DNA of 64,000 nucleotides from positions 3,968,001 through 4,032,000 of the forward strand of contig NZ_JANADK010000001.1 in the NCBI RefSeq assembly GCF_024199795.1. The letters are read 5' to 3'. The position numbers and the translations under genes are program-made. The notes below the pieces were generated by a model, which did no database searches, was not told where the DNA came from, and saw only the letters and a list, made by a program, of their open reading frames with translations. How positions within the stretch are numbered: position 1 is the first letter of the stretch; every line of letters begins with the position of its first letter. This document shows positions 52,238-61,900 of this stretch, in pieces. The stretch is from Bradyrhizobium sp. CCGB01. GTDB taxonomy: Bacteria > Pseudomonadota > Alphaproteobacteria > Rhizobiales > Xanthobacteraceae.

Positions 52238-52982
52238 ACGGGCCTTCCAGTGAATTAGTGGAGGATTGAGACTTCACGCCGAGCTCGCCAAGGAGTTCGC
52301 TGCGCGAGATGGGTGTCGATCCGTTACGAACGGCGCGGTGCTCGTAAGCGATGGCGCCGTCCCGCATCACCAGGATGCGGTCGGCCAGAGCGATGGCTTC
52401 GTCGACGTCGTGGGTGACGAGCAGAACGCCTGGTTGATGATTGGCGACCAACTCGCGGACGAGCTCATGCATGCGGATGCGGGTAAGTGCATCGAGTGCA
52501 GCAAAGGGCTCGTCGAGGAGCAGCAGTTCGGGCTGCTGGACCAGCGCGCGGGCAAGTGCGACGCGCTGGGCCTGTCCGCCGGAGAGGTTGCGGGGCCAGT
52601 CGTCGAGACGGTCGCCGAGGCCGACCTCGGTCAAGGCCTCGGCGGCGCGCTGGCGCGCGTTGGGCACCTGCAGGCCAAGCGAAACATTGCGCCAGAGGCT
52701 GTCCCAGGGCAAAAGCCGGTGCTCCTGGAACACCACGGCCGGCCGCCGCGGCGCCACGATACGACCGGCCTGAACGGAATCGAGACCTGCGAGCGCGCGC
52801 AGCAAGGTGGTCTTGCCACAACCGCTCTCGCCCAGCAGGGCAACGAACTCGCCCCGTTCGATGCGCAGGTTCAGCCGTTCGATGACGACGCGATTGCCAT
52901 AGCTGCGCACGAGATTGCTGACGACGACAGCCGGTCCGGCCTCGAACGAGGCCGCCGACAAGGGAGCAACATGCGCGTTCAT
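52230..52982 (-). CDS. Sulfonate-type ABC ATP-binding protein (SsuB-like)
   Basis: A 250-residue ATPase: Walker A GESGCGKTT, Q-loop VFQEHRLLPW (a wording typical of SsuB), signature LSGGQAQRV, Walker B LLLDEP and H-loop VTHD. It overlaps the permease gene by four bases. It powers the permease encoded immediately upstream. Confidence 0.9.
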   Translation of the reverse strand: MNAHVAPLSAASFEAGPAVVVSNLVRSYGNRVVIERLNLRIERGEFVALLGESGCGKTTLLRALAGLDSVQAGRIVAPRRPAVVFQEHRLLPWDSLWRNVSLGLQVPNARQRAAEALTEVGLGDRLDDWPRNLSGGQAQRVALARALVQQPELLLLDEPFAALDALTRIRMHELVRELVANHQPGVLLVTHDVDEAIALADRILVMRDGAIAYEHRAVRNGSTPISRSELLGELGVKSQSSTNSLEGPYV

Positions 52983-53860
52983 CGTGCCGCTCCGTAATTC
53001 GGATGCCAGGCGAGCATGCGCCGTTCAAGGAAGCGCGCGATGCCGTCCGCCGCGACGCCGATCAGCGCATAGATCACGATTGTGAGCACGATCACGTCGG
53101 TGCGCAGGAATTCACGCGCGTCCATGGCGAGGAAGCCGATGCCGGACTGTGCCCCAATGGTTTCAGCCACGACCAGCGCGAGCCACGCCGTCGCCAGCGC
53201 ATAGCGGACCCCGGTCAGAATCGACGGCAACGCCCCGGGCAGGATAATCCGGCGGATCAGCTGAACGGAGCTCAGGCCCTGAACGCGGCCGAGCTCGAGC
53301 AGCTTGGGGTCCACCTGTCGAATGCCGAGCACGGTATTGATGTAGATCGGAAAGGTGACGCCAAGTGCGACAAGGAAGATCTTTTGCGTTTCGCCGACGC
53401 CGAGCCAGACGATGACAAGGGGCAGGACCGCCAGAAATGGAATGGCCCTGATCATCTGGACGCTGCGGTCGATCGCTGCCTCAGCGATCCTGGAGAATCC
53501 GACGAGAATGCCGAGCGTTGCGCCGACCGCCGTGCCGATCACGAATCCCGACGCCGCTCGTAGCAGACTGACGCCGAGATCGTTCAGCAGCGTTCCCGTG
53601 GTTGCGAGCTTGAATGCGGTTCGGATAACCTTGCTCGGAGCGGGAAGCACGTGTGGCGAGAGAAATCCTGTCTGCGCCAGCCACTCCCAGACGACGACCA
53701 GTACCACCGGCGCGAGCCACGACAGAAGCTGAAGGCCACGCGCGCCGAGCTTGCCTCTCGCCGAAGCCGGAGCGCGCATCTTCTCGTGGATTCGCGACGA
53801 CGGTCCGCCCTCCGCGCCAATCGCAGTGCGGTCGATGTCGCTCAGTTCGATATTGCTCAA
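52979..53860 (-). CDS. Sulfonate-type ABC permease (SsuC-like)
   Basis: A permease with about six hydrophobic segments and the docking loop LLELGRVQGLSSVQLIRR. The start is unclear: the frame is open to 54145. TTG 53860 gives 293 residues with GAGG ten bases upstream; ATG 53779 gives a more usual 266 residues but a poor ribosome site. First gene of the minus-strand importer operon, divergent from the monooxygenase at 54117. Confidence 0.82.
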   Translation of the reverse strand: MSNIELSDIDRTAIGAEGGPSSRIHEKMRAPASARGKLGARGLQLLSWLAPVVLVVVWEWLAQTGFLSPHVLPAPSKVIRTAFKLATTGTLLNDLGVSLLRAASGFVIGTAVGATLGILVGFSRIAEAAIDRSVQMIRAIPFLAVLPLVIVWLGVGETQKIFLVALGVTFPIYINTVLGIRQVDPKLLELGRVQGLSSVQLIRRIILPGALPSILTGVRYALATAWLALVVAETIGAQSGIGFLAMDAREFLRTDVIVLTIVIYALIGVAADGIARFLERRMLAWHPNYGAAR

Positions 53861-54116
53861 GACGCGAGACCTCGTTTCACGCACTGCATTCAATGCAAGC
53901 CGTGTGACGCCAGTGACTTGTTGTCCCGATAAAATGTCCCACGAAATCGGGTCGACAGAAATAGAGCGGTATTTCAATTGTCGTCCGCTCCGGAGTGATC
54001 CGCTGTCGTCGCGGCGCCGATGCGCGACAAAGAAAATCTTTTGCTGTCCGTCTGCTTGATCTTGCGCCGGGCATTGGCGAGAACGCGCGAGGTGAAGATA
54101 TTCACGGGAGAGTACG

Positions 54117-55208
54117 ATGACGACCGCACCGCTTCGCTTCGGCATCTGGGCGCTGGTCCATGGGCCGCGTGCGGCACATCAGGATCCGGAGGAGCCGTAT
54201 GATGCCTCCTGGGAGCGCAATCGCGATCTGATTCTTGCGGCCGAGGAACTCGGCTACGACTCGACATTAATCGCGCAGCACACGATCAATCCGCACCAGG
54301 AGGATCTCGACCAGCTCGAAGCGTGGAGCGCGGCGGCAGCGGTTGCGGCGCTGACCAAGCGGATCGAGATCATCGCGGCGATCAAGCCGTACCTCTATCA
54401 TCCTGTCGTGCTGGCCAAGCTGGCGCTCGGGATCGAGAACATCAGCCGCGGTCGCTTTGCGATCAATCTGGTCAATGCCTGGAACCGGCCCGAGCTGGAG
54501 AAGGCCGGGATTGGCTTTCCCGAGCACGATGCGCGCTATGCCTATGGCAAGGAGTGGATCTCCGTCGTGTCCCGCCTGATGGAGGGGGAGCGTCTCGATT
54601 TCAGCGGCGATCACTTCAACGTCTCCGACTACGCGCTGCGCCCGACGAGCCTCTATCGCAAGCGCCCCCTCATCTATGTCGGCGGCGAATCCGAGCCGGC
54701 GCGCGATCTGGTCGCGGGCCATGGCGACGTCTGGTTCATCAACGGCCAGCCGCTCGACGACGTCGCCGGCTTGATTGCGGATGTCGCGGCCCGCCCGCGC
54801 GGTTCGGCGCCGCCATTGCGCTTCGGCCTATCCGCCTTTGTCGTCGCGCGGGAGACCCGGGAAGAGGCGCAGGCCGCTCATGAGCGGCTGCTTAGCCTTG
54901 CCGCAAAGGATGCGCCGATGAAGGCGATCCAGAAGCAGAATACGGACCCGAAGGTTGTGATGATGCAGACCATGCAGAAGACGCCGCGGGTCGGCAGCAA
55001 TGGCGGCACCGCCGCCGGGCTGGTCGGCAGCTACGACGAGGTCGCGGCGCGCATCGAGGCGTTCCATACGGCGGGCATCGAACTCTTCATGCTGCAATTC
55101 CAACCTTTCGAAGCCGAGATGAGGCGCTTCGCGGAAGAGATCATCCCCCGCGTTCGGGCGAGACAGTCGGACGGGCCGTCCGGGAGGATCGCCCGGTCTC
55201 TGGCGTAA
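54117..55208 (+). CDS. Flavin-dependent monooxygenase, SsuD/SfnG-like
   Basis: A 363-residue luciferase-like enzyme in the shorter SsuD/SfnG class. Segments such as ALTKRIEIIAAIKPYLYHPVV, GRFAINLVNAWN and GGESEPARDL match alkanesulfonate or dimethylsulfone monooxygenases, which release sulfite or sulfinate using FMNH2 and O2. It is divergent from the sulfonate importer and ends two bases from the opposite gene. Substrate not certain. Confidence 0.87.
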   Translation: MTTAPLRFGIWALVHGPRAAHQDPEEPYDASWERNRDLILAAEELGYDSTLIAQHTINPHQEDLDQLEAWSAAAAVAALTKRIEIIAAIKPYLYHPVVLAKLALGIENISRGRFAINLVNAWNRPELEKAGIGFPEHDARYAYGKEWISVVSRLMEGERLDFSGDHFNVSDYALRPTSLYRKRPLIYVGGESEPARDLVAGHGDVWFINGQPLDDVAGLIADVAARPRGSAPPLRFGLSAFVVARETREEAQAAHERLLSLAAKDAPMKAIQKQNTDPKVVMMQTMQKTPRVGSNGGTAAGLVGSYDEVAARIEAFHTAGIELFMLQFQPFEAEMRRFAEEIIPRVRARQSDGPSGRIARSLA

Positions 55209-55209
55209 C

Positions 55210-56550
55210 TCAGGCCGAAGCGACTTCCGGCGCTCGCTTAGCAAAGCGGCTCGGCGGTCGCGGCAGACCAAAATGGTCACGCAATGTCGTGCCGGTGTAG
55301 TTGGTCCGGAACAGGCCGCGCTTCTGCAGGATCGGTACGACGGTGTCGACGAAGGTCTCCAGCCCCGTCGGCAGAACATCCGGCATCAGGTTGAATCCGT
55401 CCGCGGCGCCAGCCTTGAACCAGGCCTCGATATCGTCTGCGATCTGTTCTGGCGTGCCGACGATGATGCGATGACCGACGCCGCCGCCGAGGGCGCGGAT
55501 CAATTGGCGGACGGTGAGGTTGTCGCGGCGGGCGATGTTCACGGTGCCCTGGAACATGGTGTGGTTGGCGTTGGCGGGAAGCGGCAACGGATCGGGAAGC
55601 GGCTTGTCGAGCTCGAGCAGCGAAGGGTCGATCTGTAGCGTGCCGGCAAGACGCGCCAGGCTGTATTCGATCGGGACCAGCTCCCAGAGTTCATCCTGCC
55701 GCCGCTTCGCTTCGGCCTCGGTGCCGCCGATGACCGTGGCCAATCCGGGCAGTGTGACGATGGAATCGCCGGAACGCCCGTAAGCCGCCGCACGCGTGCG
55801 CAGATCGCGCGCATAGGCAACACCTTCCTCGATCGACTGCGCCAGCGTGAACACGGCTTCAGCGTAGGCCGCTGCGAAGTCGCGGCCGTCGCTTGAGCCG
55901 CCCGCCTGCACCGTGACTGGCCGCCCCTGCGGCGAGCGCGGCACGTTCAGCGGCCCCGCCACCGAATAATACGGGCCACGATGCGCGATCGGATGCACTT
56001 TCGACGTATCGACGAACCGCGCGCTCGCCTTGTCGCCGACGAAGGCGTCGTCCTCCCAGCTGTCGAACAGCGCGTGGACGATTTCCGTGAATTCCTTGGC
56101 GCGCTCGTAGCGGGCCTTGTGCTCCACTGCACCCGTGAGGCCGAAATTGCGGCTTGAAGCGGCATCTGCGGTGGTGACCGCGTTCCATCCCGAACGGCCG
56201 CCACTGGCATGGTCTAGCGTCACGAAGCGGCGCGCGATGTTGTAGGGCTCGTTGTAGGTCGTGGACACGGTGCCGATCAGGCCGACGTGCGTTGTCGCGG
56301 CTGCAACCGTCGCCAGAATGATGGTCGGCTCCAGCGAGGTGAACGACCGGTAGTCGATGCGATCGTTCACGGCCGGGGAATCCGCGAGAAAGATCGCGTC
56401 GAGCTTGCCGCGCTCCGCTATCTGCGCCACGCGCACGTAATGGCCGAGATCGAAGAAGGCGCGCGGATCGCTGTCCGGCAGGCGCCAGGCCGACGGATAG
56501 ACGCCGGAGTGAAGCAGGTTGACGTTCAGGTGCAGTTGACGTGGCGGCAT
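55210..56550 (-). CDS. FMN-dependent monooxygenase, NtaA/SnaA/DszA family, 2
   Basis: A 446-residue paralogue of the enzyme at 40345-41688: shared wording includes LNVNLLHSGVYPSAWR at the start, FLADSPAVND, PVTVQAGGSSDGRDFAA and the end GLFRTNYTGTTLRDHFGL. It probably oxygenates an organosulfur compound. It lies 60 bases downstream of an orphan SsuA-like receptor on the same strand, suggesting receptor and enzyme share a substrate. Confidence 0.88.
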   Translation of the reverse strand: MPPRQLHLNVNLLHSGVYPSAWRLPDSDPRAFFDLGHYVRVAQIAERGKLDAIFLADSPAVNDRIDYRSFTSLEPTIILATVAAATTHVGLIGTVSTTYNEPYNIARRFVTLDHASGGRSGWNAVTTADAASSRNFGLTGAVEHKARYERAKEFTEIVHALFDSWEDDAFVGDKASARFVDTSKVHPIAHRGPYYSVAGPLNVPRSPQGRPVTVQAGGSSDGRDFAAAYAEAVFTLAQSIEEGVAYARDLRTRAAAYGRSGDSIVTLPGLATVIGGTEAEAKRRQDELWELVPIEYSLARLAGTLQIDPSLLELDKPLPDPLPLPANANHTMFQGTVNIARRDNLTVRQLIRALGGGVGHRIIVGTPEQIADDIEAWFKAGAADGFNLMPDVLPTGLETFVDTVVPILQKRGLFRTNYTGTTLRDHFGLPRPPSRFAKRAPEVASA

Positions 56551-56610
56551 TTGAATTCCAGAGGTCAGCGCGTTGTCCGATCATGGTACGCAGCAAGGCG
56601 AGCAACCTGA

Positions 56611-57576
56611 TCAGGAACCCTTCGGCGACCAGATCTTGATGACCGTGGTGTCGATCTTCACGGGGATCAGGCCTTCGGCGTGGAATGCATCGGCAATGCG
56701 CTGCTGCTCGGACAGGCCCGGACCGGTGACCGCGCCCACTTGATAGGAGCGGTGGCTGTTGGCTTCCTCGACGGTTGCCGCGTCGATACCCCAGAGCCCG
56801 GCGAGCAATGTGGCAGCTTCCTTCGGCTGCGCCTTCACCCATTTTCCGGTCGCGGAGAGCTTCGCAAAGATCACGTTGAGCACCTCGGCATGCTTGTTCG
56901 CATAAGCGGCGGAGGCGAGGTAATAGCGCTTGTAGCTCGCAAGGCCATTGCTACCATCGGACAGGATCTTGCCTTTGGTCTGGTGCAGGGCGCTGGTCAG
57001 GAACGGATCCCACGCGACCCATGCATCCACATTGTTGCTGACGAAGGCCGCGCGGCCGTCCGCCGGCGTCAGATAAGCGGGTGTAATGTCCTTGAAGCTG
57101 AGCCCGGATTTCGCCAGTGCTGCGAGCAGCAGATAGTGGCTGCCCGCGCCCTTGGTCACGGCCACCTTCTTGCCTTTGAGTTCAGCGACGGTCTTGATGG
57201 CCGAAGATTCCGGAATCACGATCGCCTGTGCCGCCGGCGAGGCGGCTTCCTCCGCGATATAGGCGAGCTTGGCGCCGGCCGCCTGCGCGAAGATCGGCAC
57301 CGTGTCGGCGACGTCGGCGCCGAAATCGATGCTCCCGATATTGATGGCCTCCAGCAACGGCAAGCCGCTGGTGAATTCGTGCCATGAGACCGTGATGCCG
57401 AGTGGCTTCAACGCCTTCTCGAGCTCACCGTTCGTTTTCAGGATCGCCGTCAGCGTCGAGGACTTTTGATAGCCGATGCGGATCTCCTCGGACATCGCAG
57501 GCCGAACGGCCGCCATGACAAAGAGGCCGAGCGTGGCCGCGGCGAGGATCCGCAGGCGGGACGTGAGATGAGACAT
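56611..57576 (-). CDS. Sulfonate-type ABC substrate-binding protein (SsuA-like), orphan
   Basis: A 321-residue receptor with a signal peptide (hydrophobic residues 9-24, ending PAMSEE). SsuA wording is clear: IGYQKSSTLTAILKTNGELEK, then WHEFTSGLPLLEAINIGSIDFG. No permease or ATPase adjoins it; it sits between two monooxygenase genes and may feed the SsuBC-like pump at 52230-53860. Confidence 0.88.
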   Translation of the reverse strand: MSHLTSRLRILAAATLGLFVMAAVRPAMSEEIRIGYQKSSTLTAILKTNGELEKALKPLGITVSWHEFTSGLPLLEAINIGSIDFGADVADTVPIFAQAAGAKLAYIAEEAASPAAQAIVIPESSAIKTVAELKGKKVAVTKGAGSHYLLLAALAKSGLSFKDITPAYLTPADGRAAFVSNNVDAWVAWDPFLTSALHQTKGKILSDGSNGLASYKRYYLASAAYANKHAEVLNVIFAKLSATGKWVKAQPKEAATLLAGLWGIDAATVEEANSHRSYQVGAVTGPGLSEQQRIADAFHAEGLIPVKIDTTVIKIWSPKGS

Positions 57577-57762
57577 GAAGAATTGTCCTGAAGCTGAGCC
57601 GCTTTCGGCGGCGCGTTGTCACAGCAGCAAGTCCGCAATGTGCCTGTAAACGAGCTCGCCTTGCAATTTCAAGGTATGGTTCGGCAGGGAACGAACATTC
57701 TCCGGCGGGTTTCAATGCGAGAACGGGATTTCCCCTGCGGTAAAGCGCACCGGCAAGCAGCG

Positions 57763-59169
57763 CTATTCGGCGGCGTCGGAATGAAACGAACTCTTTGACG
57801 GCAACCGCCGAAAACCCGCGCCGGGATGCGTCGTGTGCAGCCGCGGGCCACGTCCCGGAAACAGCTTTTCGCGCAGCGTGCCCTCGCGGTAGGCGGTCTT
57901 GTAGACGCCGCGCGATTGCAGCTCCGGCACCACGAGATCGACGAAGGCATTCAGCGATTCCGGAGCGACCAGGCGGAACAGGTTGAAGCCGTCGACGTCG
58001 GTCTCGTCAGCCCAGGCGATCAGCTCGTCGGCGACGTCCTGCGGCGAGCCGACCACGAAGGGCGACCGCGCGCCGGCACGGCTCAATCGGGCGAGATCGC
58101 CGACATTGACCGGCCGGTCGCTGCGTATTGTGAAATTCTCGACCATCGACTGGATGGCGTTGCTCTCGACATATTCGATCGGCTGGTCAGGCCGATAGGT
58201 CGAGAAGTCGATGCCGGTCCAGCCCGACAACAAGGCGAGCTGGCCGGTCTGGTCGACATGCCGCGCATAGTCCTCGAGCAGATCGTTCGCCTCGGCCCGT
58301 GTCGGCGCCACGATCACGGTCGCGCCGGCGAACAGGCGGATGTCGTAGGGATCGCGACCAAAGGCCTTGGCGGCCTCCCGTATCTCGCGGACGGCGCGGG
58401 CCAGGATCGGCTTGGTCTGGCCGTTGAGAAAGATCGCTTCCGAATGCTGGGCAGCGAAGGCACGGCCGCGTTTCGAGGTGCCAGCCTGATACAGTAGCGG
58501 CGTCCGCTGCGGCGAGGGCTCGGCCAGATGGATGCCGTCGACCTTGAAATAGGGACCGTCATGCACCACCCGATGAAGCTTTGCAGGATCGGTAAAGATG
58601 CCGCTGCCGCGATCGCGGCGGACGGCGTCGTCCTCCCAGCTTCCCTCCCATAGCTTGTAGGCCGCGGTGAGAAAGTCCTCGGCCGCATCATAACGATCGT
58701 CATGCGCGCGGCCGGCCGGAAGGCCCATGCCGCGTGCACCGCTGTCGAGGTAGCCGGTGACGATGTTCCAGCCGATTCTGCCCTTGGTGAGATGGTCGAG
58801 TGTCGAGAACGTGCGTGCGAGCTGGTAGGGATGCTCGAAAGTCAGGTTCGACGTGATGCCGAAGCCGAGATGCTCCGTGACGAGCGCCATGGCGGACACA
58901 AGTAGCGTCGGGTCCGCGTTGGGAAGCTGGACCGCATGCCGCGCGGCAGCCTCGGCATTTCCGCCATAGACGTCGTACACGCCGAACACGTCCGCGAGAA
59001 AAATGCCGTCGAGCAATCCGCGCTCCGCAGTCCTGGCGTAGCCGGTCCAATAGTCGAGCGTGTTGTAGTCGATCGAGGCATCACGCGGATGCGACCACAG
59101 GCCCGCCCAATTGTGGCTGGGCGCGGTCATGTTGAAGGCGTTGAAGCGCAGGTCGCGCGGTCGCGTCAT
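57763..59169 (-). CDS. FMN-dependent monooxygenase, NtaA/SnaA/DszA family, 3
   Basis: A 468-residue luciferase-like enzyme of the long class (LRFNAFNMTAPSHNWAGLW, then FLADVFGVYDVYGG, GRIGWNIVTGYLDS and PLLYQAGTSKRGRAFAA). The extended N-terminus resembles nitrilotriacetate and dibenzothiophene-sulfone monooxygenases. It probably draws FMNH2 from the reductase at 49363-49935. Divergent from the sulfhydrylase gene, sharing a 255-base promoter region. Confidence 0.88.
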   Translation of the reverse strand: MTRPRDLRFNAFNMTAPSHNWAGLWSHPRDASIDYNTLDYWTGYARTAERGLLDGIFLADVFGVYDVYGGNAEAAARHAVQLPNADPTLLVSAMALVTEHLGFGITSNLTFEHPYQLARTFSTLDHLTKGRIGWNIVTGYLDSGARGMGLPAGRAHDDRYDAAEDFLTAAYKLWEGSWEDDAVRRDRGSGIFTDPAKLHRVVHDGPYFKVDGIHLAEPSPQRTPLLYQAGTSKRGRAFAAQHSEAIFLNGQTKPILARAVREIREAAKAFGRDPYDIRLFAGATVIVAPTRAEANDLLEDYARHVDQTGQLALLSGWTGIDFSTYRPDQPIEYVESNAIQSMVENFTIRSDRPVNVGDLARLSRAGARSPFVVGSPQDVADELIAWADETDVDGFNLFRLVAPESLNAFVDLVVPELQSRGVYKTAYREGTLREKLFPGRGPRLHTTHPGAGFRRLPSKSSFHSDAAE

Positions 59170-59424
59170 GGTCTGATCCGATCGTCAATTGCGAAGCACG
59201 TCCACCCCGCTCGGCATTTTCTAACATTTTTGCATGGGCGAGTTTGTTTCCAATTCGGCGAACGCGCGGAAACAAACGCGTTGCGAGGCCACGATGATGC
59301 AGTACGCGCATCGCTATTTTCCTGAAGCGCTCGACAGCCGCAGAATCCGACCGCATCATTTTCGCCGACAAGCACCGCTTGCCGCGCAAGGTGCGCGCTC
59401 TCGAGACAGACAAGGGAATTGCAG

Positions 59425-60744
59425 ATGGCGTTGGAGACCCGGAACTTCGAGACGCTCGCGTTGCATGGTGGTTCGTATCGTACCGACCCCGCTACGGGTG
59501 CGGTGGCGGTTCCGATCTATCAGACCACGTCGTTCCAGTTCGAAAACACCGACCACGCCTCGCGCCTGTTCGCGCTCGAACAACTCGGGCCGATCTACAC
59601 CCGCATCGGCAATCCGACCCAGCAGGCATTTGAGGACAGGCTTGCTGCACTCGAAGGTGGCGCCGCCGCCCTCGCGGTTGCCTCCGGACAGACGGCGTCG
59701 GCATTCGCGATCTTCAATATCGCGCAGGCCGGCGACAATATCGTGTCGTCGACGGACCTTTATGGCGGCACGTGGACGCTGCTCTCGCAAACCCTGAAGC
59801 AGTTCGGCATCGAGGTCCGTTTCGTCGATCCCGTCGATCCCGAAAATTTCCGCCGTGCCACCGACGCGAAGACGCGAGCCTATTTCGGCGAGACACTGCC
59901 GAATCCCAAGCTCAATGTATTCCCCATCAAGGAAGTTGCCGACATCGGCCGCTCGCTTGGCGTGCCGCTGATCCTCGACAACACGGCTTCGCCGCTGATC
60001 GCGCGGCCGTTCGAGCATGGCGCTGCGGTGGTGGTCTATTCGACCACGAAGTATATCGGCGGCCATGGCACTGCGATCGGCGGCGCCATCGTCGACGGCG
60101 GCAATTTCGACTGGGCCGCACATGCGGATCGCTTCCCGCTGCTGAACAAGCCCGATGAGGCCTATCACGGTGCGATCTGGACCGAGGCCGCGAAGCCGCT
60201 CGGCCCGATTGCCTACATTCTGCGCGCCCGCGTCAAGCTGCTGCGCGACCTTGGCGCATCGATCGCGCCGCAGAATGCCTTCCAGTTCATCCAGGGCCTC
60301 GAGACCCTGCCGCTGCGCATCCGCCAGCACAACGAGAATGCGGGGAAGGTCGCGAATTTCCTCGCCAAGCATCCGTCGGTGTCGAACGTGATCTTCCCCG
60401 GCCTGCAGACCGGAGAGAACCGGCGCAGGGCGGATGCCTATCTGAAGGGCGGCTTCGGCGGGCTTGTCGGCTTCGAGCTGAAAGGTGGCGTCGAAGCCGG
60501 CCGTCGCTTCATCGATGCGCTGAAACTATTCTATCACGTCGCCAATATCGGCGACGCCCGCTCGCTCGCCATTCATCCGGCATCGACGACGCATCAGCAG
60601 CTCACTCCGGCCGAGCAGCTCGCAGCCGGCGTGACCCCCGGCTACGTCCGCCTGTCGGTCGGCATCGAGCATCCCGACGACATCCTGGCTGACCTCGGCC
60701 AGGCGCTGGCGCAGGCCGATGCCGGTGCGCGCAAGGCCGCGTGA
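59425..60744 (+). CDS. O-acetylhomoserine (thiol)-lyase family protein
   Basis: A 439-residue PLP enzyme of the Cys/Met metabolism class. The PLP lysine is in YSTTKYIGGHG (about residue 209), and the start LETRNFETLALHGG and PIYQTTSFQF are typical of O-acetylhomoserine/O-acetylserine sulfhydrylases. It would add sulfide to the acetylated amino acid, fixing sulfur released by the monooxygenases. ATG 59425 follows AAGGGA by about eight bases; a TTG at 59419 is also in frame. Confidence 0.9.
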   Translation: MALETRNFETLALHGGSYRTDPATGAVAVPIYQTTSFQFENTDHASRLFALEQLGPIYTRIGNPTQQAFEDRLAALEGGAAALAVASGQTASAFAIFNIAQAGDNIVSSTDLYGGTWTLLSQTLKQFGIEVRFVDPVDPENFRRATDAKTRAYFGETLPNPKLNVFPIKEVADIGRSLGVPLILDNTASPLIARPFEHGAAVVVYSTTKYIGGHGTAIGGAIVDGGNFDWAAHADRFPLLNKPDEAYHGAIWTEAAKPLGPIAYILRARVKLLRDLGASIAPQNAFQFIQGLETLPLRIRQHNENAGKVANFLAKHPSVSNVIFPGLQTGENRRRADAYLKGGFGGLVGFELKGGVEAGRRFIDALKLFYHVANIGDARSLAIHPASTTHQQLTPAEQLAAGVTPGYVRLSVGIEHPDDILADLGQALAQADAGARKAA

Positions 60745-60780
60745 GACCTTTCACCTGAATTGAAACGGGAATTTGAGACA

Positions 60781-61578
60781 ATGAAGATCCTTCGTCGTAC
60801 CGCCCAGGCTGCCGGTATCTGGCTTGCATTCATGGCAGCCGCCTTCGCGGGCGAACCGCTGAAGATCGCGACCAGCGCCGGCCCCGTTGGGCATTTGGCG
60901 TCTTTTGCCGCCAAGCTCGCCAAGGAGAAAGGGCAGCACGTCAAGATCGTCGAGCTGTCGGATTGGGTGGCGCTGAACGAGGTCGTGAACAGCGGCGAGG
61001 TCGATGCCAATCTGTTCCAGCATGCGACTTACCTCGCGCTTCAGAACAAGCAGCGCGGCTTCAATCTGGTGCAGGCCGACAAGGTCGGCGTGATCGCGCC
61101 GGTCGGTCTGTTCTCGAAGAAGATCAAGAAGCTCGACGAGATCAAGTCGGGCGACAGCGTCGCCATCCCGAACGAGCCGCTCAACGGTGCGCGCGGGCTG
61201 ATTCTGCTGGAGCGGGCCGGGCTGATCAAGCTGACGCCGGGCAAGGGCTTTTCGGTCAGCAAGTTCGACATCACCGAAAACCCGAAGAACCTCAAGATCG
61301 TCGAGCTCGACCCCGCGCAGACCTATCGTTCGCTCGACGACGTGACGCTGGCGCTCGTCAACATCACCTATCTCATCCCGGCCGGCGGCGACCCGAAGTC
61401 TGCACTGATCATCGATCGCACCGTCGACGAAGGTCTTGTGCTGCGCTTCACAGCCCGCCCCGACAAGAAGGACGATCCGCGCCTGAAGGCGTTCATCCAG
61501 GTGTTCAACTCGCCCGAGGTGAAGCAGTTCATCGAGGAGAAGCTACCGGCATTCATCCCGGCGGGCTTCAGCAGCTAG
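60781..61578 (+). CDS. MetQ/NlpA-family substrate-binding protein, 2 of 3
   Basis: A 265-residue receptor with a signal peptide (about residues 8-23, FAGEP cleavage region) lacking a lipobox. MetQ layout: DANLFQHATYLAL, then SVAIPNEPLNGARGL and DDVTLALVNITYLIP. It follows the sulfhydrylase gene by 36 bases, so uptake and sulfur assimilation are co-expressed. No MetNI partner is in the window. Confidence 0.86.
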   Translation: MKILRRTAQAAGIWLAFMAAAFAGEPLKIATSAGPVGHLASFAAKLAKEKGQHVKIVELSDWVALNEVVNSGEVDANLFQHATYLALQNKQRGFNLVQADKVGVIAPVGLFSKKIKKLDEIKSGDSVAIPNEPLNGARGLILLERAGLIKLTPGKGFSVSKFDITENPKNLKIVELDPAQTYRSLDDVTLALVNITYLIPAGGDPKSALIIDRTVDEGLVLRFTARPDKKDDPRLKAFIQVFNSPEVKQFIEEKLPAFIPAGFSS

Positions 61579-61607
61579 GATAGCGCGCTGCACAAGGGCA
61601 TCACGCC

Positions 61608-61859
61608 ATGATCTATGTCGTCGACGTCAACCGGATGAGCTTTGCCTTCGTGGCTGGAAGCGAGAGGCATGCTGCGGAGATCGCGGGTTCGCCGGGTTTT
61701 GTGCAGGCGCTGGACCGGTTTTTCCTCAACCAGCGAGGTGCGATGGCGTCGAGCCATCGTCCGCGTGCCGCGACGGTTCAGGAACTTGCTCTCTTCCACG
61801 ACATGTCTTCCGAATTCGCGGAGGCCACGGCGGACGTCCTGGTCGCCCGCGTCGGCTAG
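61608..61859 (+). CDS. Small hypothetical protein between two MetQ genes
   Basis: An 83-residue frame with a beta-like N-terminus (MIYVVDVNRMSFAFVAG) and a helical acidic end. No family recognised and the ribosome site is weak. It lies in the same direction in a tight operon (30 bases after one MetQ gene, 41 before the next), which favours a real gene. Confidence 0.5.
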   Translation: MIYVVDVNRMSFAFVAGSERHAAEIAGSPGFVQALDRFFLNQRGAMASSHRPRAATVQELALFHDMSSEFAEATADVLVARVG

Positions 61860-61900
61860 GCGTCGAAACAAATGATCGCTCAAGAAGGAGATCGCAGACT

